Position numbers and translations under genes: made by a program | From: Terriglobales bacterium | GTDB lineage: Bacteria > Acidobacteriota > Terriglobia > Terriglobales > Acidobacteriaceae | Length of the DNA stretch: 64,000 nt | Direction of reading: 5' to 3' | Assembly (NCBI GenBank): GCA_025462725.1 | Contig: JAOAPE010000014.1 | Location: 89,817-153,816 of the forward strand | Part shown: one piece after another, positions 9,968 through 17,380 of the stretch | Position numbering within the stretch: the first letter of the stretch is position 1 | Layout of the letters: each line of letters starts with the position of its first letter | Notes under the pieces: generated by a model | Database searches by the model: none | The model's input: the letters and a program-made list of their open reading frames with translations, nothing else | What the model was told of the DNA's origin: nothing

Positions 9968-9999
9968 AATCTTTCTGACTACCGACTACTGACTACTGG
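9968..9999 (+). repeat. intergenic word repeat (TGACTACTGACTACTGG type)
   Basis: Between nrdR and the isocitrate dehydrogenase-like gene lies a short stretch where the words CTGACTAC, CGACTACTGACTACTGG are reiterated with slight changes. The same words recur at about 58650-58690 and 62497-62518. It occupies the position of a leader but ends too close to the ATG to leave room for a clear ribosome binding site. Confidence 0.55.
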
Positions 10000-10004
10000 T
10001 TTTT

Positions 10005-11066
10005 ATGGCTCACCAAATCACATTGCTCCCCGGCGACGGCATCGGCCCTGAAGTAGCGAACGCCACTGTTCGCATCCTCGACGCAACTGGCGTGAAATTC
10101 GATTGGGAAAAATTTGAGGTCGGCGCTGAAGCCTTCCTGAAGTACAAAGAATACGTTCCCAAGGACGTTTACGAATCCATAGAGCGCACTCGCGTCGGAC
10201 TCAAAGGCCCGGTTACGACACCCATCGGCGGCGGATTCGCCAGCATCAACGTCTCGCTCCGCAAGAAATACGAGCTCTTCGCAAATTTCCGCCCCATCAA
10301 GAACCTGCCCGGCATTCCCACCCGATACCCGGGCGTCGATCTCATCATCGTTCGCGAGAACACCGAGGGCGAATACGTCGGCATCGAGCATGAAGTAGTA
10401 CCCGGCGTCGTCGAAAGCATCAAGATCATCACGGAAAAAGGTTCCACTCGCGTCTCGAAGTTTGCCTTCCAGTACGCGCGCGATTTCAAGCGCAAGAAGA
10501 TCCACGCCATCCATAAAGCCAACATAATGAAGATGAGCGACGGCCTCTTCCTAGCCTGCGCTCGCAAAGTGTCAAAGGACTACCCCGAGATTACCTACGA
10601 TGAGAACATCATTGACGCAACCTGCATGCAGTTGGTGATGAATCCGTATCAGTATGACGTGCTGCTTATGGAAAATCTCTACGGAGACATCGTCTCCGAT
10701 CTCTGCGCCGCGTTCGTCGGCGGACTCGGCCTAGTCCCCGGCGCAAATCTCGGACACGAATGTGCGATCTTCGAAGCCGTACACGGCTCCGCTCCCGACA
10801 TCGCTGGAAAGAAAATTGCCAACCCGACAGCTCTCTTGCAATCCGGAGTGCTGATGCTCCATCACATCAAAGAGCACGACGCCGCTGGGAGAGTGCAAAA
10901 CGCGCTCGAGTGGGTTTACCGCAAGAAGAAGGACAAACTCACCCGCGATGTGGGCGGCCCTGCCTCCACAGACGAATTCGCGGATGCAGTGATTGAAGCC
11001 CTGTCCGACCCCCAATCGCAAGCACCCTACGTGGAACCCACAGAAAAAGTTGCGGCTTCCTCGTAA
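10005..11066 (+). CDS. isocitrate/isopropylmalate dehydrogenase family protein, probably NAD-type isocitrate dehydrogenase
   Basis: The 353-residue enzyme carries the family core: LLPGDGIGPEV at the N terminus, the substrate loop SINVSLRKKYELFANFRPIK (about 84-103), IVRENTEGEYVG, the catalytic Lys in HKANIMKMSDGLF, and the Mg/NAD region MENLYGDIVSDL plus EAVHGSAPDIAG. The SxNxxLRK loop and NTEGEY segment are the pattern of the NAD-dependent isocitrate dehydrogenases of the eukaryote-like / homoisocitrate clade rather than LeuB. It would convert isocitrate to 2-oxoglutarate in the TCA cycle. Its stop overlaps the start of the following lipoprotein gene by one base (TAATG). 3-Isopropylmalate or homoisocitrate dehydrogenase activity cannot be excluded by eye. 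Confidence 0.85.
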   Translation: MAHQITLLPGDGIGPEVANATVRILDATGVKFDWEKFEVGAEAFLKYKEYVPKDVYESIERTRVGLKGPVTTPIGGGFASINVSLRKKYELFANFRPIKNLPGIPTRYPGVDLIIVRENTEGEYVGIEHEVVPGVVESIKIITEKGSTRVSKFAFQYARDFKRKKIHAIHKANIMKMSDGLFLACARKVSKDYPEITYDENIIDATCMQLVMNPYQYDVLLMENLYGDIVSDLCAAFVGGLGLVPGANLGHECAIFEAVHGSAPDIAGKKIANPTALLQSGVLMLHHIKEHDAAGRVQNALEWVYRKKKDKLTRDVGGPASTDEFADAVIEALSDPQSQAPYVEPTEKVAASS

Positions 11067-11827
11067 TGCGCGTTCTCCTCGCCTCGCTTCTGCTCGTCCT
11101 TGCTCTCGGTTGCAGCGAAAAACCACACACGCCGACAGCGACCTCGCCGACCGGACCCGTCACTCCCATTGATTCCGCCACCACTGCCACAATTACAGGC
11201 GTGATCACCTTCGACGGCATCGCACCCAAGCCAGTTCCGATTGACATGTCACAAGACCCAGCCTGCGTAATGGGAACCGAACCAAACTTCAGCCAGTCAC
11301 TCACGGTCGAAAACGGAAAACTGCAAAACGTCTACGTCTATATCAAGGACGGACTCGGCAATCGCATCTTCGCCACACCTTCAGAGCCCGCCACCCTCGA
11401 CCAGCACGGTTGCCGATACGTCCCCCACGTTCTCGGTATCATGACCAACCAGAAGCTGCGAATCCTCAACAGCGATCTCGCGTTGCACAACGTCCACCCC
11501 GCCGCACACGACAATGCATCCTGGAACATCTCGCAATCACCGAAGGGCGAGCCGATTGAGCAAAGTTTCTCCAAGCCCGAACTGATGATTCCCGTGAAAT
11601 GCAATCAGCACCCGTGGATGAAGATGTACCTCAACGTCTCGTCGAGTCCTTTCTTCTTCGTAACCGGCAAGGACGGAAAATTCGAGATCAAAGGACTCCC
11701 ACCCGGCGACTACACCATCGCTGCTCTTCATGAACGACTCGGCGAGAAGACGCAGAGGATCACGGTTGCGCCGAAGGAAGCTAAATCAATCTCTTTCAAA
11801 TTCAGCCCTACTGACGACAGCAAGTAA
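11066..11827 (+). CDS. cupredoxin-like / carboxypeptidase-regulatory-like lipoprotein
   Basis: A 253-residue lipoprotein: the signal sequence RVLLASLLLVLALGC ends in a lipobox with the Cys at about 16, followed by a Thr/Pro-rich linker. The middle resembles a blue-copper fold. It has the ligand-like histidines in LALHNVHPAAH, then CNQHPWMKM, which has the Cys-x2-His-x2-Met spacing of type I copper sites. The C terminus (GKDGKFEIKGLPPGDYTI) is a carboxypeptidase-regulatory-like beta sandwich. It is coupled to the dehydrogenase by a one-base overlap and lies just before the heme A synthase run, so a link to respiratory electron transfer or copper delivery to the oxidase is a reasonable inference. 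Copper binding is not proven. Confidence 0.8.
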   Translation: MRVLLASLLLVLALGCSEKPHTPTATSPTGPVTPIDSATTATITGVITFDGIAPKPVPIDMSQDPACVMGTEPNFSQSLTVENGKLQNVYVYIKDGLGNRIFATPSEPATLDQHGCRYVPHVLGIMTNQKLRILNSDLALHNVHPAAHDNASWNISQSPKGEPIEQSFSKPELMIPVKCNQHPWMKMYLNVSSSPFFFVTGKDGKFEIKGLPPGDYTIAALHERLGEKTQRITVAPKEAKSISFKFSPTDDSK

Positions 11828-11947
11828 GTCTCGCTCCGCTCTGTTAAAATCTACTGTTCCCCTTCTAGTCGGGATTCGACGGAGTTTCATCTGAATTCGC
11901 TTCGCTCATCTACTGCAACGTACAACCCCGCATATCATCGCTTCACG

Positions 11948-12841
11948 TTGTTCTTGTCGCTTTGCGTTTTTCTGCTGATCATCGCAGGCGCGCTCGTGAC
12001 CAGCAATGACGCGGGACTCGCCGTCCCTGATTGGCCCACCAGCTTCGGTTCGTTCTACAAGATTCCTCCCATGGTCGGCGGCGTGAAGTACGAACACGGA
12101 CACCGCATGATCGCGCAGTTCGTCGGCTTCCTCACCATCATTCTCGCCATTTGGACACAGCGAGTTGATCGCCGCCGCAACATCCGCATCCTCGGTTGGA
12201 CAGCCCTCGCCCTCGTCATAACCCAAGGCATTCTCGGCGGACTTACAGTGAAGATGCTTCTTCCCTGGTACGTCTCCACCGGGCACGCGATGCTCGCGCA
12301 AACATTTTTCTCTCTCACGATTCTGATGTCCATCTTCTCCAGCCGACGCTGGCTCGAATCTCCTCCGAAATCATCGCTGCCGGACTCCGGCACCTTCGGA
12401 CTTCGCAATCTCAGCCTGCTCGCGCTTCTCGCTGTGTATATGCAGTTGTTCCTCGGCGCAGCCTTCCGACACGGCGGGATGCACTTTCTCCCGCACATCA
12501 TCGGCGCAGCATTCGCCACAGTTATTCTTCTCTGGGCTTCAATTCGCGCACTGACCGGATACGCAAACGTTCGTCCCATCCGCGCAGCCGCAAGCGCAAT
12601 CCTCGGACTTCTATTCCTCCAACTCGTCCTCGGCTTCGGCGCTTATCTCACTCGCGTCGAATGGGGCAAAGATGCAGCGCAACCTCGCATGAGTATGGTG
12701 GCCACCACCGTAGCCCATGTCGCCATCGGCGCCCTCTTGCTCGCGCATTGCTTCATGCTTGCCGTCCAAGCGTATCGGCATCTCAGCTCACGCGCTGCTG
12801 AGACCTCGCTCTCGTCGGATCCCAAGGCTGTCACGGCATGA
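11948..12841 (+). CDS. ctaA: heme A synthase / COX15-CtaA family
   Basis: Integral membrane protein with about eight helices. The family motifs are clear: VTSNDAGLAVPDWPTSFG after helix 1, EHGHRMIAQFVGF with the heme-ligand His residues, STGHAMLAQ, RHGGMHFLPHIIGA and VAHVAIGALLLAH. CtaA oxidises the C8 methyl of heme O to make heme A for cytochrome oxidase. TTG at 11948 is the first standard start, but it cuts helix 1 short. The frame is open back to the previous stop at 11827 and encodes YNPAYHRFTL, the usual pre-helix sequence. The true start is probably upstream; a CTG at 11891 preceded by GGAG six bases earlier is a candidate. The last four bases overlap the ctaB ATG. Confidence 0.93.
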   Translation: MFLSLCVFLLIIAGALVTSNDAGLAVPDWPTSFGSFYKIPPMVGGVKYEHGHRMIAQFVGFLTIILAIWTQRVDRRRNIRILGWTALALVITQGILGGLTVKMLLPWYVSTGHAMLAQTFFSLTILMSIFSSRRWLESPPKSSLPDSGTFGLRNLSLLALLAVYMQLFLGAAFRHGGMHFLPHIIGAAFATVILLWASIRALTGYANVRPIRAAASAILGLLFLQLVLGFGAYLTRVEWGKDAAQPRMSMVATTVAHVAIGALLLAHCFMLAVQAYRHLSSRAAETSLSSDPKAVTA

Positions 12842-13821
12842 ATACGCCTATTCCCAATCCCGGCGTTGATGACACCATTCGCGGAGTAGCTCCCACCCGT
12901 ACCGTAGGCGAGACCTACGCACCGGCACCAGTCTCAAGAACCACCGACGTGATCACGCTATTCAAGTTGCGTGTCACCTCGATGATCATCCTCACCGCCT
13001 GGGCTGGCTACTACATGGCCGCAAGGAAACATGGCCTTCCCCCGATGAGTCTGCAACTCCTCTTCACATTAGTAGGAGTCGCCATGGTGGCATCGGCCGC
13101 AGCGGCGCTCAACCAGGTTATCGAGCGCGATGCGGATGGCCGCATGGTGCGCACCAAGGATCGCCCGCTACCAACTAAGCGGCTGACCGTCCGTTTCGGC
13201 TATACCATTGCCGTGGTCACTGGCATCGTTGGCATTTGTCTACTCTGGTCTTTCGCCAACCTGCTGACCGCCGGCTTGGCACTGCTGACCGCGTTCTTCT
13301 ATGCCTACGTTTACACTCCACTGAAACCGATCGCGCCCATCTCAACTTTTGTCGGCGCTTTTCCCGGCGCCATGCCGGCAGTCCTTGGCTGGACAGCGGC
13401 CTCCGGCAAGATCGAATGGGAATCGCTCGCGCTTTTCGGCATTGTCTTCTTCTGGCAATTCCCGCATTTTCTCGCCATTGCATGGCTCTATCGTGAGGAT
13501 TATGAACGCGCCGGAATTCGCATGTTGCCTGTGCTTGACCGCACCGGCAAACGCACCGTCTTTGAGATCCTCTGTTATGGCGCCGCATTGATTCCGGTTA
13601 GCCTTGCGCCTGTATATCTGAAGATGTCCGGACAGATGTATCTCATCGGAGCGCTCTTGCTCGGCCTCGCATATCTCGCCTTCGGTGTGCGCTTGGCGAT
13701 ACTCAACTTGCCGCCATCCGCCGCGCACTCCAAGAAACACGCGCGACACCTCCTGCAAGCCTCTGTCATCTATCTGCCACTGCTTCTTGCGTTGTTGATG
13801 ATCAATGGAGCCTCCCGGTGA
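12838..13821 (+). CDS. ctaB: protoheme IX farnesyltransferase (heme O synthase)
   Basis: A 327-residue UbiA-family prenyltransferase. The first aspartate-rich motif lies in NQVIERDADGRMVRTKDRPL (about residues 87-106), the hallmark NxxxDxxxDxxMxRTxxRP. The second conserved polar loop is YREDYERAGIRMLPV near 220. About nine membrane helices are visible. It adds a farnesyl group to protoheme to make heme O, the substrate of CtaA encoded just upstream with a four-base overlap (ATGA). The N-terminal 35 residues are a Pro/Thr-rich extension. The stop overlaps the GTG start of the ABC ATPase (GTGA), so the whole heme-A run is translationally coupled. No oxidase subunit genes are in the window. Confidence 0.95.
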   Translation: MNTPIPNPGVDDTIRGVAPTRTVGETYAPAPVSRTTDVITLFKLRVTSMIILTAWAGYYMAARKHGLPPMSLQLLFTLVGVAMVASAAAALNQVIERDADGRMVRTKDRPLPTKRLTVRFGYTIAVVTGIVGICLLWSFANLLTAGLALLTAFFYAYVYTPLKPIAPISTFVGAFPGAMPAVLGWTAASGKIEWESLALFGIVFFWQFPHFLAIAWLYREDYERAGIRMLPVLDRTGKRTVFEILCYGAALIPVSLAPVYLKMSGQMYLIGALLLGLAYLAFGVRLAILNLPPSAAHSKKHARHLLQASVIYLPLLLALLMINGASR

Positions 13822-14828
13822 CCGCAAGTTCCCTTCAATCTCGCACCGCAGCTTCTGAGGATTTAGCCCGTCCGAATTCTGCTATCAGGGTCTCGGGCAT
13901 CACTCACCGGTATGGCGACCGCGTGGCGCTCAACAATGTTTCGTTCGATGTTCCCACCGCAGAGATTTTCGGACTCCTCGGCCCCAACGGCAGCGGCAAA
14001 ACATCCCTCTTCCGGATTCTCTCCACCCTGATGCTGCCCACCAGCGGCACTGCAACGATTCTCGACGCCGATGTTGTGAACGCTTCCAACGCGGTGCGTC
14101 GCAATATTGGAGTCGTCTTCCAAGCCCAGAGCGTGGACATCAAGCTTTCCGCATCAGAAAATCTGCATCACCAAGGCCACCTGTACGGACTTCGCGGCCG
14201 CGCTTTGGATGCGCGCGTTACCGAGATGCTCGAGCGAGTCGGTCTCGCCGATCGCGCCAACGAGCGAGTAGAAACCTTCTCCGGCGGAATGCAACGCAGA
14301 GTGGAATTGGCAAAGGGTCTCCTCCATCGTCCTTCGGTGTTATTGCTCGACGAACCAACAACTGGTCTCGATCCCGGAGCAAGACGCGACGTCTGGAACT
14401 ATCTCAACATTCTCCGCCACTCGGAAGCCGTCACCATTCTCGTTACAACGCACCTGATGGAAGAAGCCGAAAAATGCGATCGCCTCGTTATTTTGAATGA
14501 AGGCAATCTCGTGGCGCTTGGAACTCCAACGGAATTGAAGTCAGAGATTGGCGGCGATGTCATTGTGCTCGAATCGCTTGATCCCGCTGCACTGGCCGCC
14601 GGCATCAGCAATCGCTTCGGATTAAAAGCCCTTGTAGTCGGCGACAAAGTCCGGCTTGAGATAAAGAACGGACACCGTTTCGTCACCGACGTGGTTGAAG
14701 CGTTCTCTGGCGCCGTCACTTCCGTCTCCGTCAGTAAACCGAGCCTCGAAGACGTTTTCATCGCTCGCACCGGACACCGCTTCTGGACAGAGCCGCAGCC
14801 CGCGAAATCGGAAAAGGGCAAACACTGA
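13818..14828 (+). CDS. ABC transporter ATP-binding protein (ABC-2 / drug-type)
   Basis: The 336-residue ATPase starts at a GTG that overlaps the ctaB stop. Walker A is GLLGPNGSGKTSLF (about 54-67), the signature ETFSGGMQRRVELAKGL (about 152-168), Walker B VLLLDEPTTGLDPGARR (about 175-191), and the H loop VTTHLMEEAE. A C-terminal regulatory-like region of about 90 residues follows, as in DrrA/NodI-type exporters. It pairs with the ABC-2 permease encoded immediately downstream with a one-base overlap. Because it is embedded between heme A synthesis genes and a DUF420 gene, a role in oxidase assembly, heme handling or copper handling is possible. This remains inference, since DrrA-like ATPases serve many substrates. 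Confidence 0.92.
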   Translation: MTASSLQSRTAASEDLARPNSAIRVSGITHRYGDRVALNNVSFDVPTAEIFGLLGPNGSGKTSLFRILSTLMLPTSGTATILDADVVNASNAVRRNIGVVFQAQSVDIKLSASENLHHQGHLYGLRGRALDARVTEMLERVGLADRANERVETFSGGMQRRVELAKGLLHRPSVLLLDEPTTGLDPGARRDVWNYLNILRHSEAVTILVTTHLMEEAEKCDRLVILNEGNLVALGTPTELKSEIGGDVIVLESLDPAALAAGISNRFGLKALVVGDKVRLEIKNGHRFVTDVVEAFSGAVTSVSVSKPSLEDVFIARTGHRFWTEPQPAKSEKGKH

Positions 14829-15670
14829 TGGCGAACATCGCACTTCCCAGACCCGCTTCACAAATGCTTCCGAATAACCAACCGGTCAGCATTTGGCTTC
14901 CTGCTGCATCCCTTTGGTGGCGGGAGATGGTTCGCTTCTACCGACAGCGCAGCCGCGTAGTCGGAGTGATCTTGTCTCCGCTGGTCTTCTGGCTATTATT
15001 AGGCGGAGGATTCGCCCGCTCTTTCCGCACTGGAACCGCAGGTGCCGAGCAGAATTATCTCGAGTACTTCTTTCCGGGCGCGCTGGTCATGATTGTCCTC
15101 TTCACCTCCATCTTCACCATGATGTCCGTCATTGAAGATCGCAAAGAAGGATTCCTGCTCTCGGTGATGGTTGCGCCCATCCATCGCTCGGCAATTGTGC
15201 TCGGCAAAGTTCTTGGCGGCACCACACTCTCCGCCATTCAGGGACTTATCTTTCTCGCGCTCGCCCCAGCAATCGGCATACGCATCGGAATCGATCAGTT
15301 TGCACTCGTGGTTTTAATCGTCTTCCTGACTGCATTCGCGCTCACAGCTCTGGGATTCGCAATCGCTTGGAAGCTCGACTCCGCTTCAGCCTTTCACGCC
15401 ATCGTGAATCTTTTTCTCATCCCGCTATGGCTACTCTCCGGTGCACTCTTCCCTGTGAGCGGCGCTTCCGGTTGGATACGCGTCCTGATGCGCATTAACC
15501 CGCTCACATACGGAGTGGAATCACTGCGTGCGGTCTTATTCCCGCAAATGGTCTCAAACGAAGACTTCGCATTGTCGACGTCCATCGGGATTTTGGCGAC
15601 CTTCTCCGCGGTAGTCTTTGCGATCGCGTACGTCGTTGCGAACCGGCGGAGCACGAAGCCCGCGGCCTGA
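14828..15670 (+). CDS. ABC-2 type transporter permease
   Basis: A 280-residue membrane protein with six hydrophobic segments and the ABC-2 layout: a cytoplasmic N-terminal helix (WREMVRFYRQRSRVV), helix 1 (ILSPLVFWLLLGGGF), the conserved SVIEDRKEGFLLSVMVAPI loop, and a C-terminal segment with PLWLLSGALFPV and RINPLTYGVESLR. The LSGALFP motif and NPLTYGVE stretch are typical of DrrB/YadH-like exporters. It forms the membrane half of the transporter whose ATPase gene overlaps it by one base. It is the last gene of the tightly coupled ctaA-ctaB-ABC run; the following 249 bases hold repeats. Confidence 0.92.
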   Translation: MANIALPRPASQMLPNNQPVSIWLPAASLWWREMVRFYRQRSRVVGVILSPLVFWLLLGGGFARSFRTGTAGAEQNYLEYFFPGALVMIVLFTSIFTMMSVIEDRKEGFLLSVMVAPIHRSAIVLGKVLGGTTLSAIQGLIFLALAPAIGIRIGIDQFALVVLIVFLTAFALTALGFAIAWKLDSASAFHAIVNLFLIPLWLLSGALFPVSGASGWIRVLMRINPLTYGVESLRAVLFPQMVSNEDFALSTSIGILATFSAVVFAIAYVVANRRSTKPAA

Positions 15671-15798
15671 GCTTCAGCTCTTCTATATAACTTTAAGAAA
15701 AGTGCAAGTTATTTCCATTGACAAATAGAAAACGACGTCCTATTCTGAAGACAAACGTGATCACTGAATAGCGTTCATTTTCAGAGATCCTTTTCCCC

Positions 15799-15842
15799 TA
15801 AAATCGTCATTCTGGCTATCTTAGCTATGGGGGAGGGGGTAG
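15799..15842 (+). repeat. dispersed repeat, copy 1: TCGTCATTCTGGCTATCTTAG plus a G-rich tract
   Basis: This intergenic element contains a 21-base core (TCGTCATTCTGGCTATCTTA followed by G, at 15804-15824) and then a G-rich tract with runs of five G. The same core and G-rich tract occur inverted at 63941-63988, about 48 kb away. It lies in the 249-base spacer (15671-15919) between the ABC permease and the DUF420 gene. The rest of that spacer is AT-rich, with no open frame I would support. Confidence 0.75.
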
Positions 15843-15879
15843 CGGGTTTCAGACTGTGAACCAGTTGTAACGAACGGTT

Positions 15880-15918
15880 TTGAATCACAAATTAGAAATC
15901 ATAAATCACAAATCGCCT
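15880..15918 (+). repeat. intergenic word repeat (AATCACAAATTAGAAATCATAA type)
   Basis: Directly before the DUF420 start the words AATCACAAAT, AGAAATCATA and AATCACAAAT repeat in a row with small changes. It resembles in style the other reiterated-word spacers in the window but uses different words. No Shine-Dalgarno sequence is visible for the downstream gene. Confidence 0.5.
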
Positions 15919-15919
15919 C

Positions 15920-16348
15920 ATGCCCGACCCGTCCTTCTATCCCGCTCTCAATGCCACCCTGAACGGCACCTGCGCCGTCCTGCTCGTCACCGGACATCGC
16001 TTCGTCGCGCAGAAGCGCATCACCGCACATCGCAACACGATGATTGCCGCGTTCTTCACCTCGGCGGCATTCCTGACTTCGTACCTCTACTATCACTTCG
16101 TCATAAAACTCACCACACCGTTCCAGGGCCACGGCTGGATTCGTCCCGTTTACTTCACCATCCTGCTGACGCATACGATTCTCGCAGCCACCGTCGTTCC
16201 GATGATCCTCGTGACACTCTCCCGTGGGCTGCGCGCGCGCTATGACAAGCATCGCCGCATCGCTCGCTGGACGTATCCCGTCTGGCTTTATGTCTCCGTG
16301 ACCGGAGTGATCATCTACTTCATGCTTTATCACTGGTTCACAAGTTGA
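15920..16348 (+). CDS. DUF420 membrane protein (CtaM/YozB-like)
   Basis: A 142-residue protein with four helices. The DUF420 features are PALNATLNGTCAVLLVTGH near the N terminus, the His-bearing segment TSYLYYHFVIK, HTILAATVVPMIL in the third helix, and the arginine-rich loop DKHRRIARWTYPVWLYVSVT. Conserved histidines at about 22, 52 and 82 could bind heme or copper. Proteins of this family (CtaM in Staphylococcus, YozB in Bacillus) are known to be needed for heme-copper oxidase assembly. Its place just after ctaA, ctaB and an ABC exporter fits that role. It is separated from them by a repeat-containing spacer, so it may have its own promoter. Confidence 0.87.
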   Translation: MPDPSFYPALNATLNGTCAVLLVTGHRFVAQKRITAHRNTMIAAFFTSAAFLTSYLYYHFVIKLTTPFQGHGWIRPVYFTILLTHTILAATVVPMILVTLSRGLRARYDKHRRIARWTYPVWLYVSVTGVIIYFMLYHWFTS

Positions 16349-16430
16349 AGGCCACCCGGGATGACACTCCGCATGGCTACTGATATATTGACCGCATCCA
16401 AAACTGAATTTAGAAAAGGACCCCCCGCAC

Positions 16431-16904
16431 ATGGCGAAGAGCGTTAACAAAGTCATCCTCATCGGAACTCTGGGCAAAGACCCGGAACTGAAGTACACAC
16501 CGCAAGGCACTGCCGTGACCAAGTTCAGCATGGCCACCAATGAAAGTTTCAAGGACAAGCAGAGCGGCGAATGGAAAGAGCGCACAGATTGGCACAATAT
16601 CGTGTGCTGGCAGCGCACCGCGGAAGTAGCCGCGGAATATTTGAAGAAAGGCCGCCAGGTCTATATCGAAGGACGCCTCACCACCCGCTCTTGGGACGAC
16701 AAAGAAACCGGCCAGAAGAAATACATGACGGAAGTCGTCGTCAATGATCTGGTGTTGCTCGGCGGCAAAGGTGGAGCAGGCGGCTCTGACAGCGAAGGCG
16801 GCGGCGGACGCAAATCCTCCGGCTCCGGCTTCGATCAGCGTCCCGCAGCGGAAGACAACTTCGCCCAGAGCACCGAGATCACCGACGAAGATATTCCGTT
16901 CTAG
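16431..16904 (+). CDS. ssb: single-stranded DNA-binding protein
   Basis: A 157-residue SSB. The OB fold (residues 1-110) begins with [20 protein letters not shown] and contains [20 protein letters not shown] and [17 protein letters not shown] Gly/Ser-rich linker (about 113-140) follows, then the acidic tip ITDEDIPF, the conserved peptide that recruits replication and repair partners. The start has AAAGGA a few bases upstream. SSB protects single-stranded DNA in replication, recombination and repair. The gene stands alone rather than in an rpsF-ssb-rpsR cluster. Confidence 0.97.
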   Translation: MAKSVNKVILIGTLGKDPELKYTPQGTAVTKFSMATNESFKDKQSGEWKERTDWHNIVCWQRTAEVAAEYLKKGRQVYIEGRLTTRSWDDKETGQKKYMTEVVVNDLVLLGGKGGAGGSDSEGGGGRKSSGSGFDQRPAAEDNFAQSTEITDEDIPF

Positions 16905-16909
16905 ACCCG

Positions 16910-17305
16910 GTGCTGGTACATGCAATGGACTTAACAATGGAATCAAAAAACGAACTCAACCGCTACGTTATTCGTTGGCACGGGGATCTCATGAATGAGG
17001 TCGAGCGTCAAACACAGCGCCATCTTTTTGCCACGCTTAAGGCGACGATGGGACGCAGCGACAACGCAGCACAGAGCGAAGCCCGGAAGTCCGCAGTATA
17101 TGCTCGCATGCTGTCAAACGACCCTGAAGTACTTCATGTCGCAAGTCAAGGCCATGACGCTTTCGTTGAGCGGACCGCAGCACGAATCCTTGCGGAATGC
17201 GGTTCCGCCCTCGCTTTTAATCGATGTCCGAATTGCGATGGACTAGCGCGAACACCAAGATCTAGGCAATGCCGCTTCTGTGGTCATGATTGGCATGCGG
17301 GATAG
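16910..17305 (+). CDS. small protein with a C-terminal zinc ribbon, function unknown
   Basis: The 131-residue product is not one I recognise. Its first 100 residues are mostly helical and charged. Its end has two CxxC pairs, CPNC and CRFC, separated by a Thr/Arg-rich loop, and then GHDWH. That is a classic zinc-ribbon spacing. It begins five bases after the ssb stop, so it is probably co-transcribed with ssb. GTG at 16910 opens the frame; ATG at 16925 and 16937 are equally possible starts, as none has a strong ribosome binding site. A DNA- or RNA-linked role is suggested only by the zinc ribbon and the neighbour. Confidence 0.6.
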   Translation: MLVHAMDLTMESKNELNRYVIRWHGDLMNEVERQTQRHLFATLKATMGRSDNAAQSEARKSAVYARMLSNDPEVLHVASQGHDAFVERTAARILAECGSALAFNRCPNCDGLARTPRSRQCRFCGHDWHAG

Positions 17306-17380
17306 CTGAACAAACTCGAACAATCATCGGCGGTTAGGGCTCCAGATTCTCTGTTCTCATCTTCAATTAGGAGTGCCTCA

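Noticed and set aside
12196..12801. A 201-residue second-frame ORF inside ctaA
   Set aside because: Composition is Arg/Ser/His-rich and no domain is visible; it is a shadow of the ctaA codons.
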